64,000 nucleotides of DNA from Cacajao melanocephalus (GCA_963573385.1 CAUYLG010076831.1:1-64000), one strand, 5' to 3'; shown: positions 1-11,000, numbered from the stretch's first letter. The notes: generated from the sequence alone by a model not told the origin. Made by a program: numbers and translations.

Positions 1-480
1 TAGATTGGTCAGTGGGGAAACAAAGCGTGGGCAACTGCATTGGTCATAGAGAGACTGGACCTGGACTTGGCAAGCTGCCATTGGTAGTCCAGCAGGGCTA
101 TGGACAGGTGGGCTGGAGAAGGTAACAAAGCATGGGCACCTGTAATTGGTCATAGAGAGACTGGACCCGGACTTGGCGAGCTGCCATTGGTTAGGCTCTC
201 GGCAGGATGTTTGAATTTTGGGCTGAGAGCATGATTTAGTGCTGAGTGTGTGGCTAGGGGTGGAACGCAGGAGTGGGTGTGGGGAGCCCGCATGGAGAAG
301 GCAGGCGCCAGTAGGACGTCCGTCCTCCTGATAAGTGTTATCAGGTGCGGACGGGGTGAGTATTGTCCATCCGGCTCCTGGCAAGGCTATCGGCCTTACA
401 CCAGGACCACAAGCTGTATCTGGTTGTAATGTTTCTTAAATTTCTTTAGATTTAAAACACTCATCTCTTACTGCTCATCA
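1..480. other. Unidentified LTR-like sequence at left edge
   Basis: No coding signal. The stretch has repeated CCATTGGT/ATTGGTCA motifs (CCAAT-box like), a local cluster of CpGs near 300-400 and an internal direct duplication. This looks like the U3 part of an endogenous retroviral LTR cut by the window edge, but I do not recognise the family and see no TATA box or poly(A) signal. It could also be unique sequence. Confidence 0.3.
19..192 (+). repeat. Imperfect direct duplication, unit offset 105 bp
   Basis: About 68 bp beginning AACAAAGC at 19 recurs at 124, with roughly six differences. Both copies contain ATTGGTCATAGAGAGACTGG and end in CTGCCATTGGT. Divergence between copies suggests an old duplication. 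Repeated CCAAT-type boxes are common in LTR U3 enhancers, so this supports, but does not prove, an LTR origin. Confidence 0.75.
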
Positions 481-582
481 CTGATTGAAGAGTGCAGGCC
501 AGTTGTCCAGTTAAAGATCCATCCTCTGGATTTATTTGCTTTGTTGCTTCCTTAGGTGCTCACTTTTGGGTTGGAAAGGGGT

Positions 583-782
583 GTTGTTTTTTGTTTTGTT
601 TTGTTTTGTTTTGAGACAGGTTTTCTATTTGGTTTGTTTTGTTCCTTGCTCTTTCACCCAGGCTGGAGTGCAGTCTTGTGATCTCTGCTCACTGCAACCT
701 CCACCTCCCAAACTCAAATGATCTTCCCAACTCAGCCTCCTAAGTAGCTGGGACCACAGGTTGGAGCCACCACACCCAGGTC
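583..782 (-). mobile_element. Alu right-arm fragment (FRAM/AluJ-like)
   Basis: A (TTTTG)n tail leads into GAGACAGG, then CACCCAGGCTGGAGTGCAG, CTCACTGCAACCTCCACCTCC and AGTAGCTGGGACCACAGG, ending near CACCACACCCAGG. Only the right monomer is present and about 25 extra T-rich bases interrupt it. Either an old monomer or a truncated AluJ. Confidence 0.8.
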
Positions 783-2894
783 CTCAGTTATTAAGCTTCT
801 TCTTCCATCTCTATATTCCCTGTGAACTGGAAATCAGAGCCAATGGATTTGATTTCAACATTTCTAGACTAGATTCCATCCAGGAAGTTGTGAAATACTT
901 TACACTGTCCCACATCAGCAGACACTTTAGACTCAGTTGCTCACCATTAATGATACTACCATTGCCCACTGGGTTAGGGGGATGACGGCCTAATCTGTCT
1001 AACCAGGAAGTATCCTTTGGGGTGTAACTTTGGCAAATTATTTTCCAGACTTTAAAGCTTTATAGCCAATATCCCGATCCAAAATCCATACCATAAGTAA
1101 ACAGTAAAGAACAGACAGGACCAGTCTGAGATCAAAGCCAGAGAGGAGTAAGTAAGTGAGAAAGAGCGAAGGTACGAATTTGCTTAGTGTTCATAGCTGG
1201 AAGGAAGACTCGCTATTACGGTTTTCATGCTGCCCTCTGCTTTCCAAAGTAATTGATAGACGTTACTGAAGCTTGGGGTAAATCACAAGCCCTGAGCACT
1301 TGAGGGAGACTAAGCAATGGGTAAAGACAGCACCAGGTGTTGTGTAATTTTTTTTTCCTGAAAAGCTCTTCACAGGAGGTCCTCAGGGATTCCAATTTCT
1401 CTTTTAACACTTGTTCGTCAAAGTGATAATGCCAGGCTCACCAATGCAAGTTCTTCAGAAATAAGAACTGCCTTTAATCCTCCTCAGAGGAGCCTGATCT
1501 AAGTACCTACTTGAGCTACAATCCCATAGGGTTAGATATTGTCACAGCAACGAAGCACCAGCAGGGACCTTGATCCCATCTCCCCACCTACCTACTTTAA
1601 TCTCTGTCTCCATCCTGGGGGACGGTGGTTTTGTGATAAGGACCTCATGCAGGTGAGGTCCTTATTTATAGAGCTATGATTGCTGAGTTCAGTGCTAGAT
1701 AGGGGACCCCAAGATGGGGCTCTCTCGGGGACACATCCCATCAGGCACCCACTGTCACTGTGATCTGGTGTCTTGTTAGCCATGCACAGGATAGGCTGTG
1801 CTGTTTGCTTTTTTTGAGATAAGAGGGGCACTGTATTTCAGACAGCAGGAGAAACCTGAATTTGTCAATCCTATAAGTACAACTGCATTTGTACTCAGGA
1901 GAATGATACCTCTGAAGAAGTTTGCCTCTGTGCCTTTAAGCAAGACATTCGCAGAATAAATCAGAGCTGAGGTGGCTCTGTCTGAGACTGTCAGGATGGT
2001 CCAATTTCCAGAATAATAACAGAGATGTGCCTGGATAAGGCAAATTGGCCCAGGACATGAGAGGCAGAGAAAATACATACACACAGCCCTTGGCCAAGCA
2101 GAAACTCGGTAACTTCTATCCAAATGATGCAGCCAGGTAAATCTTCTCCTAATGGACATCAAGTTGAAAATTAAAAGGAATAAGAAGAGCATAGTGTTTA
2201 GAAAAATAGGTCCTACAGGCTCTTGTCCCTGCTGCTTCAACTCGGGAAAGGTTCTTCTAGACTGCTTTTAGTACAAGAACCTTGTACAACCAGTTAGGCT
2301 GGAAGTGTGCCTGCCGCCAGGCCCTCATTAGTTGACTCTGACCTGTTGAAAAGCTGAAAATAGAACCTGGAGCCATTTTCTCTGCAGCTCACCTCCTATA
2401 ATTATCCATCTTTCTAACTATTAGCAGTAGCCTAGTTTACCGTCATTTTTAAAATACTTGTCCATTTTTACCTTTTCTTAACACCCTCGACCACCACACT
2501 ACTTTTCTTCAGGGAAAGGATTTTTTTATGTAAAGAGAGAAGAGATTTTCTTTTTATTTCTTTTCTCCCTAGACAGCTAGAGATATTACTTTAAAAAAAA
2601 TTTCTTGAGGGCTTTTATCCTTCATTAAAATCGCCTGGAAAAATCAGTAGGGAAGAATGGAATATTTCCTTAGTTACCCATTGGCTATAGTAACTAAAGC
2701 AAAAAAAAAAATCCATTTCCCACTTCCTATTAAAATTTTATAAGCATTAAAAATATTCACTTGGATGCTGTATGGTGTTTTATTCTTTTGCATCACAACT
2801 GAACTTTTTTCATTTTGACATCTATAGCCTGGCTGATTTTTCTTAATTTCTTTATTCACTTAAATTTTTTTTTTGAATTAATAAGTGAACTCCT
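783..2894. other. Gene-free interval, no repeat confidently recognised
   Basis: About 2.1 kb of AT-rich sequence. A 154-codon frame on the minus strand (1776-2240) and a 61-codon frame at 1225-1410 have no recognisable domain. I see no splice-bounded exon chain. Old, unrecognised repeats are possible. Confidence 0.5.
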
Positions 2895-3207
2895 GGCGGG
2901 AAACAGTGGCTCACAACTGTAATCCCAGAGCTTTGAGAGGCTGAGGCAGGAAGATCGCTTGATGCCAGGAATTTGAGACCAGCCTGGGCAACATAGAGAG
3001 ATCCCATCTCTACAAAAAAAAATTTTTTTTAATTAACCAGGTGTGGTGGTATGTGCCTATAGTCCTTACTACTCAGGAGGCTAAGGCAGGAGAATCACTT
3101 GAGACCAGAAATTTAAGGCTGCAGTAAGCTATGATCACACCACTGTACTCCAGCCTGGGTGACAGATAGAGACCCTGTCTCTAATAAATACTAAATAAAT
3201 AAATAAG
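2895..3207 (+). mobile_element. AluJ-like SINE
   Basis: Complete dimeric Alu: GTGGCTCACAACTGTAATCCC at the head, AGACCAGCCTGGGCAACATAG (a J-type base pattern), middle A-rich region, right arm with CAGCCTGGGTGACAG, then an (AAAT)n tail. Heavily diverged, consistent with an old J insertion. Flanks ATAAG..CTCCT and ATAAGCTCCCT may be a decayed TSD. Confidence 0.93.
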
Positions 3208-3756
3208 CTCCCTGATCTGTTTAATAAACCAGTGGCCTTTGAATTTTCCAACAGACCCACCCTTGGCAACACAGGGATGGATGGACAACACACATAATAA
3301 ACTGTTTACCCTGAAATCATTTTTATCTGATTTCAAAGGCTTCCCGGCATTAGATGACAGGCTTCTGACAAATCATAACTAATATTCATCTCATCTTCTT
3401 TTTCCAGCTTTAAAGCCGATACAAATGCCCTCTCTGGTATCCGTGGACTAATATTTCCCTAGCCCCACGTTCTTACTATATCCTTAGCTTAAAGGGCCTA
3501 ACCCCAACGGGGCTGGATATTTTTTGCAAATCTTTACGGGCTTTTAAAGATCAGACTTTTCAGGAATCTTATTTAAAACACGAATTCCCAGGCCTAACCT
3601 TTCACAGACTCTGATCTGGTAAATCTTCGTAGGATCCATGAGTCTGCATTTTCAACAAGCTTCTGCTCCCACCCCAAGTAAATGGTCTTTGGAATGCACT
3701 TTGACAAACACTGCTCCAAGAATGTCAATCTCCAAAGCTTTTGAGTAATGCTATTT
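3208..3756. other. Gene-free interval
   Basis: No ORF of note and no repeat that I can name between the AluJ tail and the L2 element. Confidence 0.5.
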
Positions 3757-4300
3757 TCATTCATTTGTTCAACAAATGGTGGCTAGGTACCCACTGTGTG
3801 CAGGATGTTACTTGGGGAACAGATAAATTTCACATGGGACCCTGCCCTCAAGAAACTTACAATCTAACAGGAGAAATGAGAAGTGAACATCAAACTAACC
3901 AAAGGAAGTAAGAGGTTGTCCTGAGATAAACAGACAAAATATTATAGGAGTTCAGAGGAGAAAGAGGTAACATTGAGTTAGAAAGGATAAGGCATTGTTT
4001 TATGGAGAGATGAGGTATGCATTAAACCTGAAAGTACAAAGTACTGGGCACATGGAGGTAGAAAAGCAGAATCACTGTCAAACATAGCAGGCACGAGCAA
4101 AGGCACAACATGGAGAAGGAGGAGGCTTGTGTGGGGAAGAGGGAGCCATTTAACTTGCTTGGAGCACAGGGTGCAGGCAGGGGCATAGAAGCCAAGGCGC
4201 TTATAGAAGAGCACTGTAGCCAAATCCTGGAGGGCTTTGAATGCCAAGTCACAGAGTAGGGTCATGAGTAAGAGCTTTAGGTATACCCAGAAAACGGGTG
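3757..4300 (-). mobile_element. L2 LINE 3' portion, antisense
   Basis: Reads as the reverse of an L2 3' end: TTCATTCATTTGTTCAACAAAT, then ACCCACTGTGTGCAGGATG, GACCCTGCCCTCAAGAAACTTACAATCTAACAG, then GAGCAAAGGCACAACATGGAG and GGCTTTGAATGCCAAG. The order matches L2 read from its 3' terminus. A 129-codon minus-strand frame at 3978-4367 lies largely inside it and is not a gene. Confidence 0.8.
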
Positions 4301-4807
4301 ACTGTGAGCAGAGATGCAAGTAGCCACAAGCTTCACTAAGCAGGTAGCAACACGGGCAGTTGTGCACATTCTTCCCAGAAAAAGGGAGGAAAATCTACTG
4401 AGCAGGAAAAATCTACTCTGCAAGAATCCCTCAACCCTACAGTCCAGCCAGAGCCTCATTCATTATTTCTCAGAATAAGACGGCCAATGTAAGCTCACGC
4501 CTTGCCTTGTAGTAACGCATTAATGTTAGCAAAGGGCTAGCGCTTTTACCCGTGGGTTTAACTACCACAAAGCCTGTAAGTGCTCCTTGAGAAGAAAGGA
4601 TGAGAACAAAATGCAGGGTGAGAGTGCTCCATGCTCCCACACTTTTCTCCTCTCAAGAACACTGCTGCTTCTCCACACATGCTCCAACACACACACAGCC
4701 AAACCTCAGGGCAGCTGGCTGGCTGAAAATAAGGGCACAGTGGTATTAAGACTAGATCTTCTCTAGTCAAATTTTCCATACACTGTTTAATGAGTAAGTT
4801 TCATTTA
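4301..4807. other. Gene-free interval
   Basis: AT-rich sequence with no coding signal or nameable repeat. A 73-codon minus-strand frame here has no homology that I recognise. Confidence 0.5.
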
Positions 4808-5135
4808 CAGTCAGCCCAACACAGCCCAGTTTCTTCATCTGTGGATTCAACCAGCTGTGGATCGAAAATATCCAAGAAAAATAAAAATAAAAAGAGCAAT
4901 ACAGCAACAAAAATTATTGCAAATAATAAACAATACAGTCTAACAACTATTTACATAGGATTTACATCATATTCGGTATTACAAGTAATCTAGAGATGAT
5001 CTAAAGCTTATAAAAATATGTGCATAGGTAATATGCGAATACTTTGCCATTTTATATCAGAGACTTGAGCTTCCAAAGATTTTGGTATCCTCAGAGGTCC
5101 TGGAACCAATATCCCATGGATACAGAGTGCACTTC
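4808..5135 (-). mobile_element. Tigger-type DNA transposon (MER2-like), non-autonomous
   Basis: Terminal CAGTCAGCCC at the left, then GGATTCAACCAGCTGTGGATCGAAAATAT, the AATAAACAATACAG core, CTAGAGATGATCTAAAG, and GGTATCC..GGTCCTGGAACCAATATCCCATGGATAC at the right. This is the layout of the roughly 345-bp MER2 MITE in reverse. TA dinucleotides flank both ends (4806-4807 and about 5138), as expected for mariner/Tigger targets. No transposase is encoded. Confidence 0.75.
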
Positions 5136-6488
5136 AGTACTACGTATGATTCTTGGTAGACTTGTAAGGGTTTTACAACTTCCCTGATATCTACCCAGGA
5201 AAAAAACAGACCATAAATACTAAATATATTATTCTTTCTGCAGTCATAATAGTTCTACCTCCAGCATTTTCCACCACCACTCTTAGATCGAGGTCCCCAA
5301 CTCAGGAGCTGATTGACCATCTGCATTTCAAAGAATCACATAAAAATCCATAATTAGGGAGCTAGTGCCTTTGCATGTATTTCAGAATCACCAACAGCAT
5401 ACATTACATGAGCAAATTGCGTCAATAAATTCAGCTGCCACCCTATTTTTCACCTGAGTCTAATCAGAAATACAAAACTACATGTGCCAGAGATAAATGA
5501 ATTATAATCAGAAGCAGGCACCACAGAAAAGCAGGGGGACAGTGGGATTATTTGCCCAGGTGTTGGGTCATTTCTCCAGGAAATCTAATCAGAGGCAGAT
5601 AGCATATACTTTTTCAGGGAAGGGGGAGGACAGAAGGGATTTTTCTTTGTGCTTTGTGACAGCAGCACAATCTCTAGCAAGTGCGGTATGTCTCCTGTGA
5701 CCGTTTTGCACATCTGATATTCTAAACAGCCATTAGAAGAGGAGTTAGGAATCCAGTGCCCACTACTCTCCACTGGGTTTCCTCCCTATAGAGGATATGC
5801 CAACAAATGAAACAGATGTATTAGGTGCCTGCCCTGCAGCCGTGCTGGCCTGTTCCTTGTGTGACCTGATCATTGTGGATCTTGCTTTAGGAGAGAACAG
5901 GAGGAACGATTTGAATGCTTGTGTCCACTTTGGTATGAAATGTGAATCTCATCTCAGACATATCCTTGAATCAGGCCTCCTCACAACAAGCTCTGTCTGC
6001 CAGAGTTGCTGCTGTACTGTGCTGCCTCCCCACAACCTAACACAGAACCAGAGGACATGCAACACCCCTGAAAATTTGACGCAAGGAAGATACAGCAACG
6101 TTGTTTCTTGCCCTGCCTCAGTGGAACATAATGGTGTTGTCATTCCTCTTTCAGTCTCATTTACACACTGTCCCCACAGTGGTGCCACCATCCTAGGGTG
6201 ACTCCAATGCAGGTACAAGTGATGGCAGATCCAAGGATACTGCTGACTTCATACAAACCAACTCCTTGGAGACCCAGAGGCAGCTACTGGTCAAGAAAAT
6301 CACTGCTGGCTTAAGTAAGAGATCCAGGCATAGTGATAAGGGATCTTTAGCAGGAGACCAATTTACAAGCTGATTTTTGCTGAGAGGACAGCTAGCACCT
6401 GCAAAAACTGTCCCTTGTCTCCTGGGGTATCTGAGATGTTGACCAAGGCTTTCTCCCACAGGCATAGCATAAGTGCTCATGGAAATAA
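5136..6488. other. Gene-free interval with one 134-codon ORF
   Basis: No repeat confidently named. The plus-strand frame 5797-6201 starts ATG and gives a cysteine-rich 134-residue product, but it has no recognised domain or clear promoter. Cysteines are scattered, so zinc-finger or secreted-domain spacing is absent. I treat it as chance. Confidence 0.45.
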
Positions 6489-6550
6489 CCCCACACACGT
6501 ATACGCATACACACATACATATGTGGGCATACATACACATAGTCACACAG
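6489..6550 (+). repeat. Degenerate (CA)n/(CATA)n simple repeat
   Basis: CACACACGTATACGCATACACACATACATATG continuing with CATACATACACATAG. Purine/pyrimidine alternation with interruptions. A likely decayed microsatellite, and the source of small ORFs rich in Tyr/Val/Cys on both strands. Confidence 0.85.
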
Positions 6551-6661
6551 GGACAAACTGCTACTGGATGGAATCAGCAATGCTCTGGAGGGATGCTTCA
6601 AGCTGGGACAAAGCAAGCCTGAGGACCTTGGATTTCAGAATCCAGGGAAAAGGGTCTAGAA

Positions 6662-6856
6662 CAGTGTTGTTCAGTACAGTAGCCACTAGTCACATGTGGC
6701 CACTGAGTGCCTGACACGATGGCTAGCCTGAGTTGAGATCTGAGATGTGCTTGAAGTGTAAAATACACATGGGACTTCGAAGGCTTAGTACAAAATAATG
6801 TAAAATATTACAACAATTTTTATATGATCAAATGTTGAAATGAGAATATGTTAGAT
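6662..6856 (-). mobile_element. hAT-Charlie non-autonomous transposon, first part
   Basis: CAGTGTTGTTCAGTACAGTAGCCACTAGTCACATGTGGCC followed by CTTGAAGTGTAAAATACACATGG. The GCTGTCCAATA-type end and the GCCACATGTGGC core mark a hAT-Charlie MITE (MER3/MER33-like, subfamily uncertain). It stops abruptly at the LTR inserted at 6857 and resumes at 7348. Confidence 0.65.
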
Positions 6857-7342
6857 TGTATGTTTCCTATTGTTAGCATAAATTAGTGGCTTTAAACAAC
6901 ATAAACGCATCATCGTACAGTCCTGGAAGTAAGAAGTCTGAAATGGATCTAACTGAATTAAAACCAAAATGTCGACAGGGCTGCGTTCCTTCTGGAGGCT
7001 CTGCGGAGAATCTGCTTTCTTGCTTTTTGCAGCTCCTAGGGGCCACCTGAATTCCTGGGCTCGTGGTCCCCCTTCTTCCGTCTTTGAAGCCAGCAACATC
7101 CCATCTGTCTGACCATTCTTCTAAAATCAAGCCCCCCTCTAACCACAGCCAGGAAAGGTCATCTACTTTTAAGGACTCATGTGATTATATCAGGCCCAGA
7201 TAATTCAGAATTATCTCCCATCTCAAAGTCTTTAACTTAGCCGCATCTGCAAAGTCCCTTTTGCCATGTAAGATAACATATTCACAGGTGGCAGGGATTA
7301 GGACATGGACATCTTTGGGGGGTCAGTATTCTGCATACCACA
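6857..7342 (-). mobile_element. MLT1-type MaLR solo LTR inside the hAT element
   Basis: In reverse orientation: TTAGTGGCTTTAAACAACA, CTGCGTTCCTTCTGGAGGCTCT, GAAGCCAGCAACATC, CTTTTAAGGACTCATGTGATTA, GCCATGTAAGATAACATATTCACAGG and TTAGGACATGGACATCTTTGG, ending CATACCACA. It begins TGTATG and ends CA. Flanking TAGAT and TGGAT form a 5-bp TSD with one mismatch, the length expected of MaLR integration. No internal region remains. Confidence 0.8.
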
Positions 7343-7347
7343 TGGAT

Positions 7348-7470
7348 ATATTAGGTTAAATACCATACGTTATTAAGATTATTTTCACCAGTTGCTTTTT
7401 CTTTTTTAAAGGGTCTCCTAGAAATTTTTTAAATTACATGTGTCTTACATTACATTTCTACATTTCCAGT
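7348..7470 (-). mobile_element. hAT-Charlie transposon, second part
   Basis: TTAAATACC...TTATTTTCACCAGTTGC..TTTTTAAATTACATGTGTCTTACATTACATTTCTA continues the element broken at 6857. It runs toward the opposite terminus, whose consensus ends with ACATTATATTTCTATTGGACAG. The order and strand agree with a single element split by the LTR. Confidence 0.55.
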
Positions 7471-7482
7471 AGAAATGTAATG
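7448..7482. repeat. Perfect 14-bp inverted repeat, 7-nt loop
   Basis: CATTACATTTCTAC, loop ATTTCCA, then GTAGAAATGTAATG. The right arm resembles the opposite terminus of the hAT element (ATAGAAATATAATG-like), so the hairpin may be a head-to-head remnant of transposon ends. Confidence 0.9.
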
Positions 7483-7937
7483 CTAGCCTAAAGTCTTTCT
7501 GATCACTGTAATTCACTACATGGACCATTTTAGGATGTCCAGACCCTCTCTGGAGAACAAGGGCACCACCCTAAGGTGACCTCCACTCCCAGAACACGGC
7601 CACATGGCATATACTCAGGGCTGTGTGAGTGTCCTATGCCTATTTGCTGTGGAATTACCACTAGTGTCCCTGCTTACTCTCAAAATGTCCAGTTTGGATA
7701 ATCCATTAAATGATCACTCCACTCCTGTGTTATATTTGAAAATGGAGCCGCTCAATCATCCATCAAGATGAGCTTTGAATCGATTTTCTATGGGTGATGA
7801 TGGGTTTGCATTGATCTGCACTCCCACCCTTGGTCTTCCCCAGCCCTCTTTGTATGTAAGGGCTCCATCAGCTTGCTGACAGGTACACCCACATCCTCAG
7901 GCCATGAGCAAACTGATTGGATACCAGCTAATTCAGT
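7483..7937. other. Gene-free interval
   Basis: Mixed-composition sequence with no ORF, repeat or regulatory motif that I can support. Confidence 0.5.
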
Positions 7938-8251
7938 TCTTTTTTTTCTTTTTTTTTTTTTTTTTGATATGGAGTCTCACTCTGTTGTCCAGGCCAGAAT
8001 GCAGTAGTGCAATCTCAGCTCACTACAACCTCTGTCACCCGGTTCAAGCGATTCTCCTGCCTCTCAGCCTCCTGAGTAGCTGGGGTTACAGGCATGCATC
8101 ACCACTCCCAGCTAATTTTTTTGGATTTTTAGTAGAGGCAGGGTTTCACCATGTTGGCCAGGCTGGTCTCAAACTCCTGACCTCAAGTGATCTACCCACT
8201 TCGACCTCTCCCAAAGTGCTGGGATTACCAGCATGAGCCAACCCCCCAGCC
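7938..8251 (-). mobile_element. AluS-like SINE
   Basis: Full-length reverse Alu: long T tract, ATGGAGTCTCACTCTG, right arm, TTTTTAGTAGAGGCAGGG, left arm with CCAAAGTGCTGGGATTACC, ending CCCCCCAGCC. A 110-codon ORF across it (7904-8236) is an Alu-derived frame. Confidence 0.95.
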
Positions 8252-8870
8252 TACTTCTGAGTTTTTAATGATTCTTTGTTGTTGTCATTTTATAATTACA
8301 AAAATAGCACACTAATTATAAAAATAAAATATTACAATAACCTATAATGCAGAATCTCCTATAATTTTCCACACATACCCCAGTAGATAACCACTATTCA
8401 CAGTTGGCTGAATATTCCTCCAGATATTTTATTCTCCACATGACAGGTTTCGTTGAAAAGTCTCAGTTCAGTGGCAAACAAGCATGAAGCTGGCTTTCTG
8501 CTCTTGGACAAGCTCTCCAATCCCATTCAAGAAGACTGCATTTAGCACAAACAGCTTACACTCAATCATCCAGTAATATTTATAGCCATTCCAGTTTCAA
8601 CTTAAGCTTTTGGTCTCTAGTTTAACACTCAGTGAAATTCAAGAAGTATAGCTCTTAGTGGTCAGTTCAAACAAAACTCAGTCCAGAGTTCATGCCCCAT
8701 CCAGGAGAAGCTTTTGAAGATGCTTGAGATAGAGAAGGCATGCTCTCTCATGCCCTCTTCTCTTTGTTCCAGCACTACTTCTGGATTCAGAGTCCAGGGT
8801 GCTCCCCATTACACCATGGAAGCTCACACTATATTCCAGCACTACTTCTATGGTGTGCATGCCAATGCTT
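8252..8870. other. Gene-free AT-rich interval
   Basis: The part at about 8275-8420 contains AGATAACCACTATTCACAG followed by TATTCCTCCAGATATTTT. This resembles old L1M/L1ME 3' sequence, but is too decayed to assign. Confidence 0.4.
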
Positions 8871-8942
8871 TTATGTGTGTATATATACGCATGTGTGTGC
8901 ATGTGTGCATGAATGTATGTGTGTGCCTGTGTGCACATGTGG
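8871..8942 (+). repeat. Degenerate (TG)n/(TGCA)n simple repeat
   Basis: TTATGTGTGTATATATACGC then ATGTGTGTGCATGTGTGCATG, ending TGTGCACATG. Alternating purine/pyrimidine tract with Z-DNA potential. ORFs rich in Val/Cys/His cross it by composition only. Confidence 0.85.
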
Positions 8943-9346
8943 ATTTTCAGGGCACAGTTCCCTTTCTGCTGACCATCACTACCTCTCTATGCAGATGTAG
9001 TCAATGAAAGCTGGTGCTGTCTATTGGGCTGTTTGTCCCATAACAAGGATTTCTGCCCAGCATGCTCTTAGTAAGGCAGCATGAGCTACCAAGCAATGGC
9101 CACTCATCAGGCACAAGGCATGGTAACATTGCTTCTCCTTTCCTCTCTGCACTTCCCAGTGGTAGGTACTGTACTCCTATGTTTACCGAACATATTTTGC
9201 TTTTCTACAAGCTTCCTTCTGTGGACAAATTCTCTTAAGTCTTAGCATTTAGAGTAATTATACACAATTACTTCCACTATTAACAAAAATAGGCATATAA
9301 TTCTCCATATTTGTGTATTTGTGACTTAAGGCAAAAAAAACTTAAA
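8943..9346. other. Gene-free interval
   Basis: No coding signal or named repeat. Confidence 0.5.
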
Positions 9347-9360
9347 AAGAGTAGTAAAGG

Positions 9361-9727
<367 letters not shown>

Positions 9728-9839
9728 TCAAGGGGAAAGTGACGTCCAGGCCCCTGGAAGACTGCTTTTAGCAGCACTCACTTGCAGGCAAGACCAAAAC
9801 AAAAAAATAAAATTCCTGAGAAGTATCAGAGGATGGAAT

Positions 9840-10385
9840 CACAAAAATTGCCCAGAGAATATAAGAACAAAACAAAACAAAAAGATGGACTAGGAAAGGG
9901 AAAGATAAGTCTTCCAGAAAATCAACCCAGGAAGTCAAAAATTCAATGACTAGAAGTTTTAAAAGGAGAACAGAAAAAGTAGAGGGAATGAAATTATGAA
10001 TAATCATGATGATAATGATAATACATTGCCAACTGAAAATTCTCAGCATAATGAATGAAAAATAAGAGTCACAAAAGCGCAATTTCAAAACCAAACCTTA
10101 AGATTCTAAAAGCTTCCAGAGAAAAATAACAACTCATACTCAAATAATTGCCCATCAGAATAACATCAGCTTGAAGATGGAAGATGGAGCAATGCCTTCC
10201 AAATGCTGAAGGAAAATCATCTCAGCCTAGAATGCTATCCATACAAATGATCAATCAAGGAAAATGGAAGAAATGATATTATTAGATATGTTCTCAAAAA
10301 CTTACTTTGCCTGCACCCCTTTTGAGGAAGCTAATGGCAGACGGAGCCTAACAAAATAATGGCTGGTCCATATAGGGCATCTTCT
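9840..10385 (+). mobile_element. Old L1M, 5' region, first part
   Basis: TTCTAAAAGCTTCCAGAGAAAAATAAC, then CAATGCCTTCCAAATGCTGAAGGAAAATCATCTCAGCCTAGAATGCTATCC and TGCACCCCTTTTGAGGAAGCTA. This matches the 5' region of an old mammalian L1 subfamily. It is interrupted by a MIR and appears to resume after it. The left boundary is uncertain. Confidence 0.6.
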
Positions 10386-10548
10386 GCACCAGGCACTATT
10401 CGAAGTACTTTATGTATATTAATTGGTTTACCCCTCGCCATACTCCCAGGAGGTGGGTACTCCTATCATCTCTGTTTTACAAAGAGGAAACTGGGCACAG
10501 AGAAATTTGGTGATTTGCTCATAAATCTCACAGCTAGTAACTGGTAGA
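10386..10548 (-). mobile_element. MIR SINE, antisense, within the L1M
   Basis: CACCAGGCACTATTCGAAGTACTTTATGTATATTAATTGG, AGGAGGTGGGTACTCCTATC, TTTTACAAAGAGGAAACTGGGCACAGAGAAATTTGG and CTCACAGCTAGTAACTGG. These are the reversed MIR core and tRNA-related segments in order. Confidence 0.8.
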
Positions 10549-11000
10549 GAAAGAGGGAACTAAGCTAAGAATGAAGACATGGGACCTAGGAGAAAAAGAA
10601 TCTACCAGGAAAAATGGCACACATCTCAGGCTGATGCAGAGTGTAGCTTGAGATGCCCACTGAGTACTCCCTGTCCAGTTTGGAGCTGAAGGATTAAAGA
10701 CTGGGAGAGAAGTCCAATACAGGGAGGAACTGATTGATATTTAATAAATTTTTGGATACAGTTGGCTTTTGGAAAATGAAATTGAACAATGTGCAAAAGA
10801 TCTGGTGGGATATAATCATAGAACACTGGTTGGCTCCACAGCTAAGACATAATAATGTCAATGCCAATATTGGATTTTGTAAAAAATGTTTGGATACAAA
10901 TAAAATAGGAAGAAGGGAGAAAGTATGTGGGATGAGGGGGCAGAGGGGAGACACGGTGTAAGAAAGCTAAATCCTTCAAAGGATTTAGAGACAAACAGGG
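10549..11000 (+). mobile_element. Old L1M, 5' region, probable continuation
   Basis: GAATGAAGACATGGGACCTAGGAG resumes the L1 5' motif seen before the MIR. The rest is A-rich and consistent with L1M, but not proven. A near-perfect palindrome, CTAAATCCTT-C-AAGGATTTAG, lies at 10968-10988. Confidence 0.45.

Noticed and set aside
300..400. CpG island or gene promoter
   Set aside because: CpGs are few and confined to about 100 bp, well below island criteria.
1776..2240. 154-codon minus-strand ORF with a hydrophobic start
   Set aside because: Hydrophobic residues come from AT-rich codons (Phe/Leu/Ile). No conserved motif and no exon signals.
5797..6201. 134-codon cysteine-rich ORF
   Set aside because: No ordered cysteine spacing, signal peptide or known family. 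In 64 kb of six-frame sequence an ORF of this size is expected by chance.
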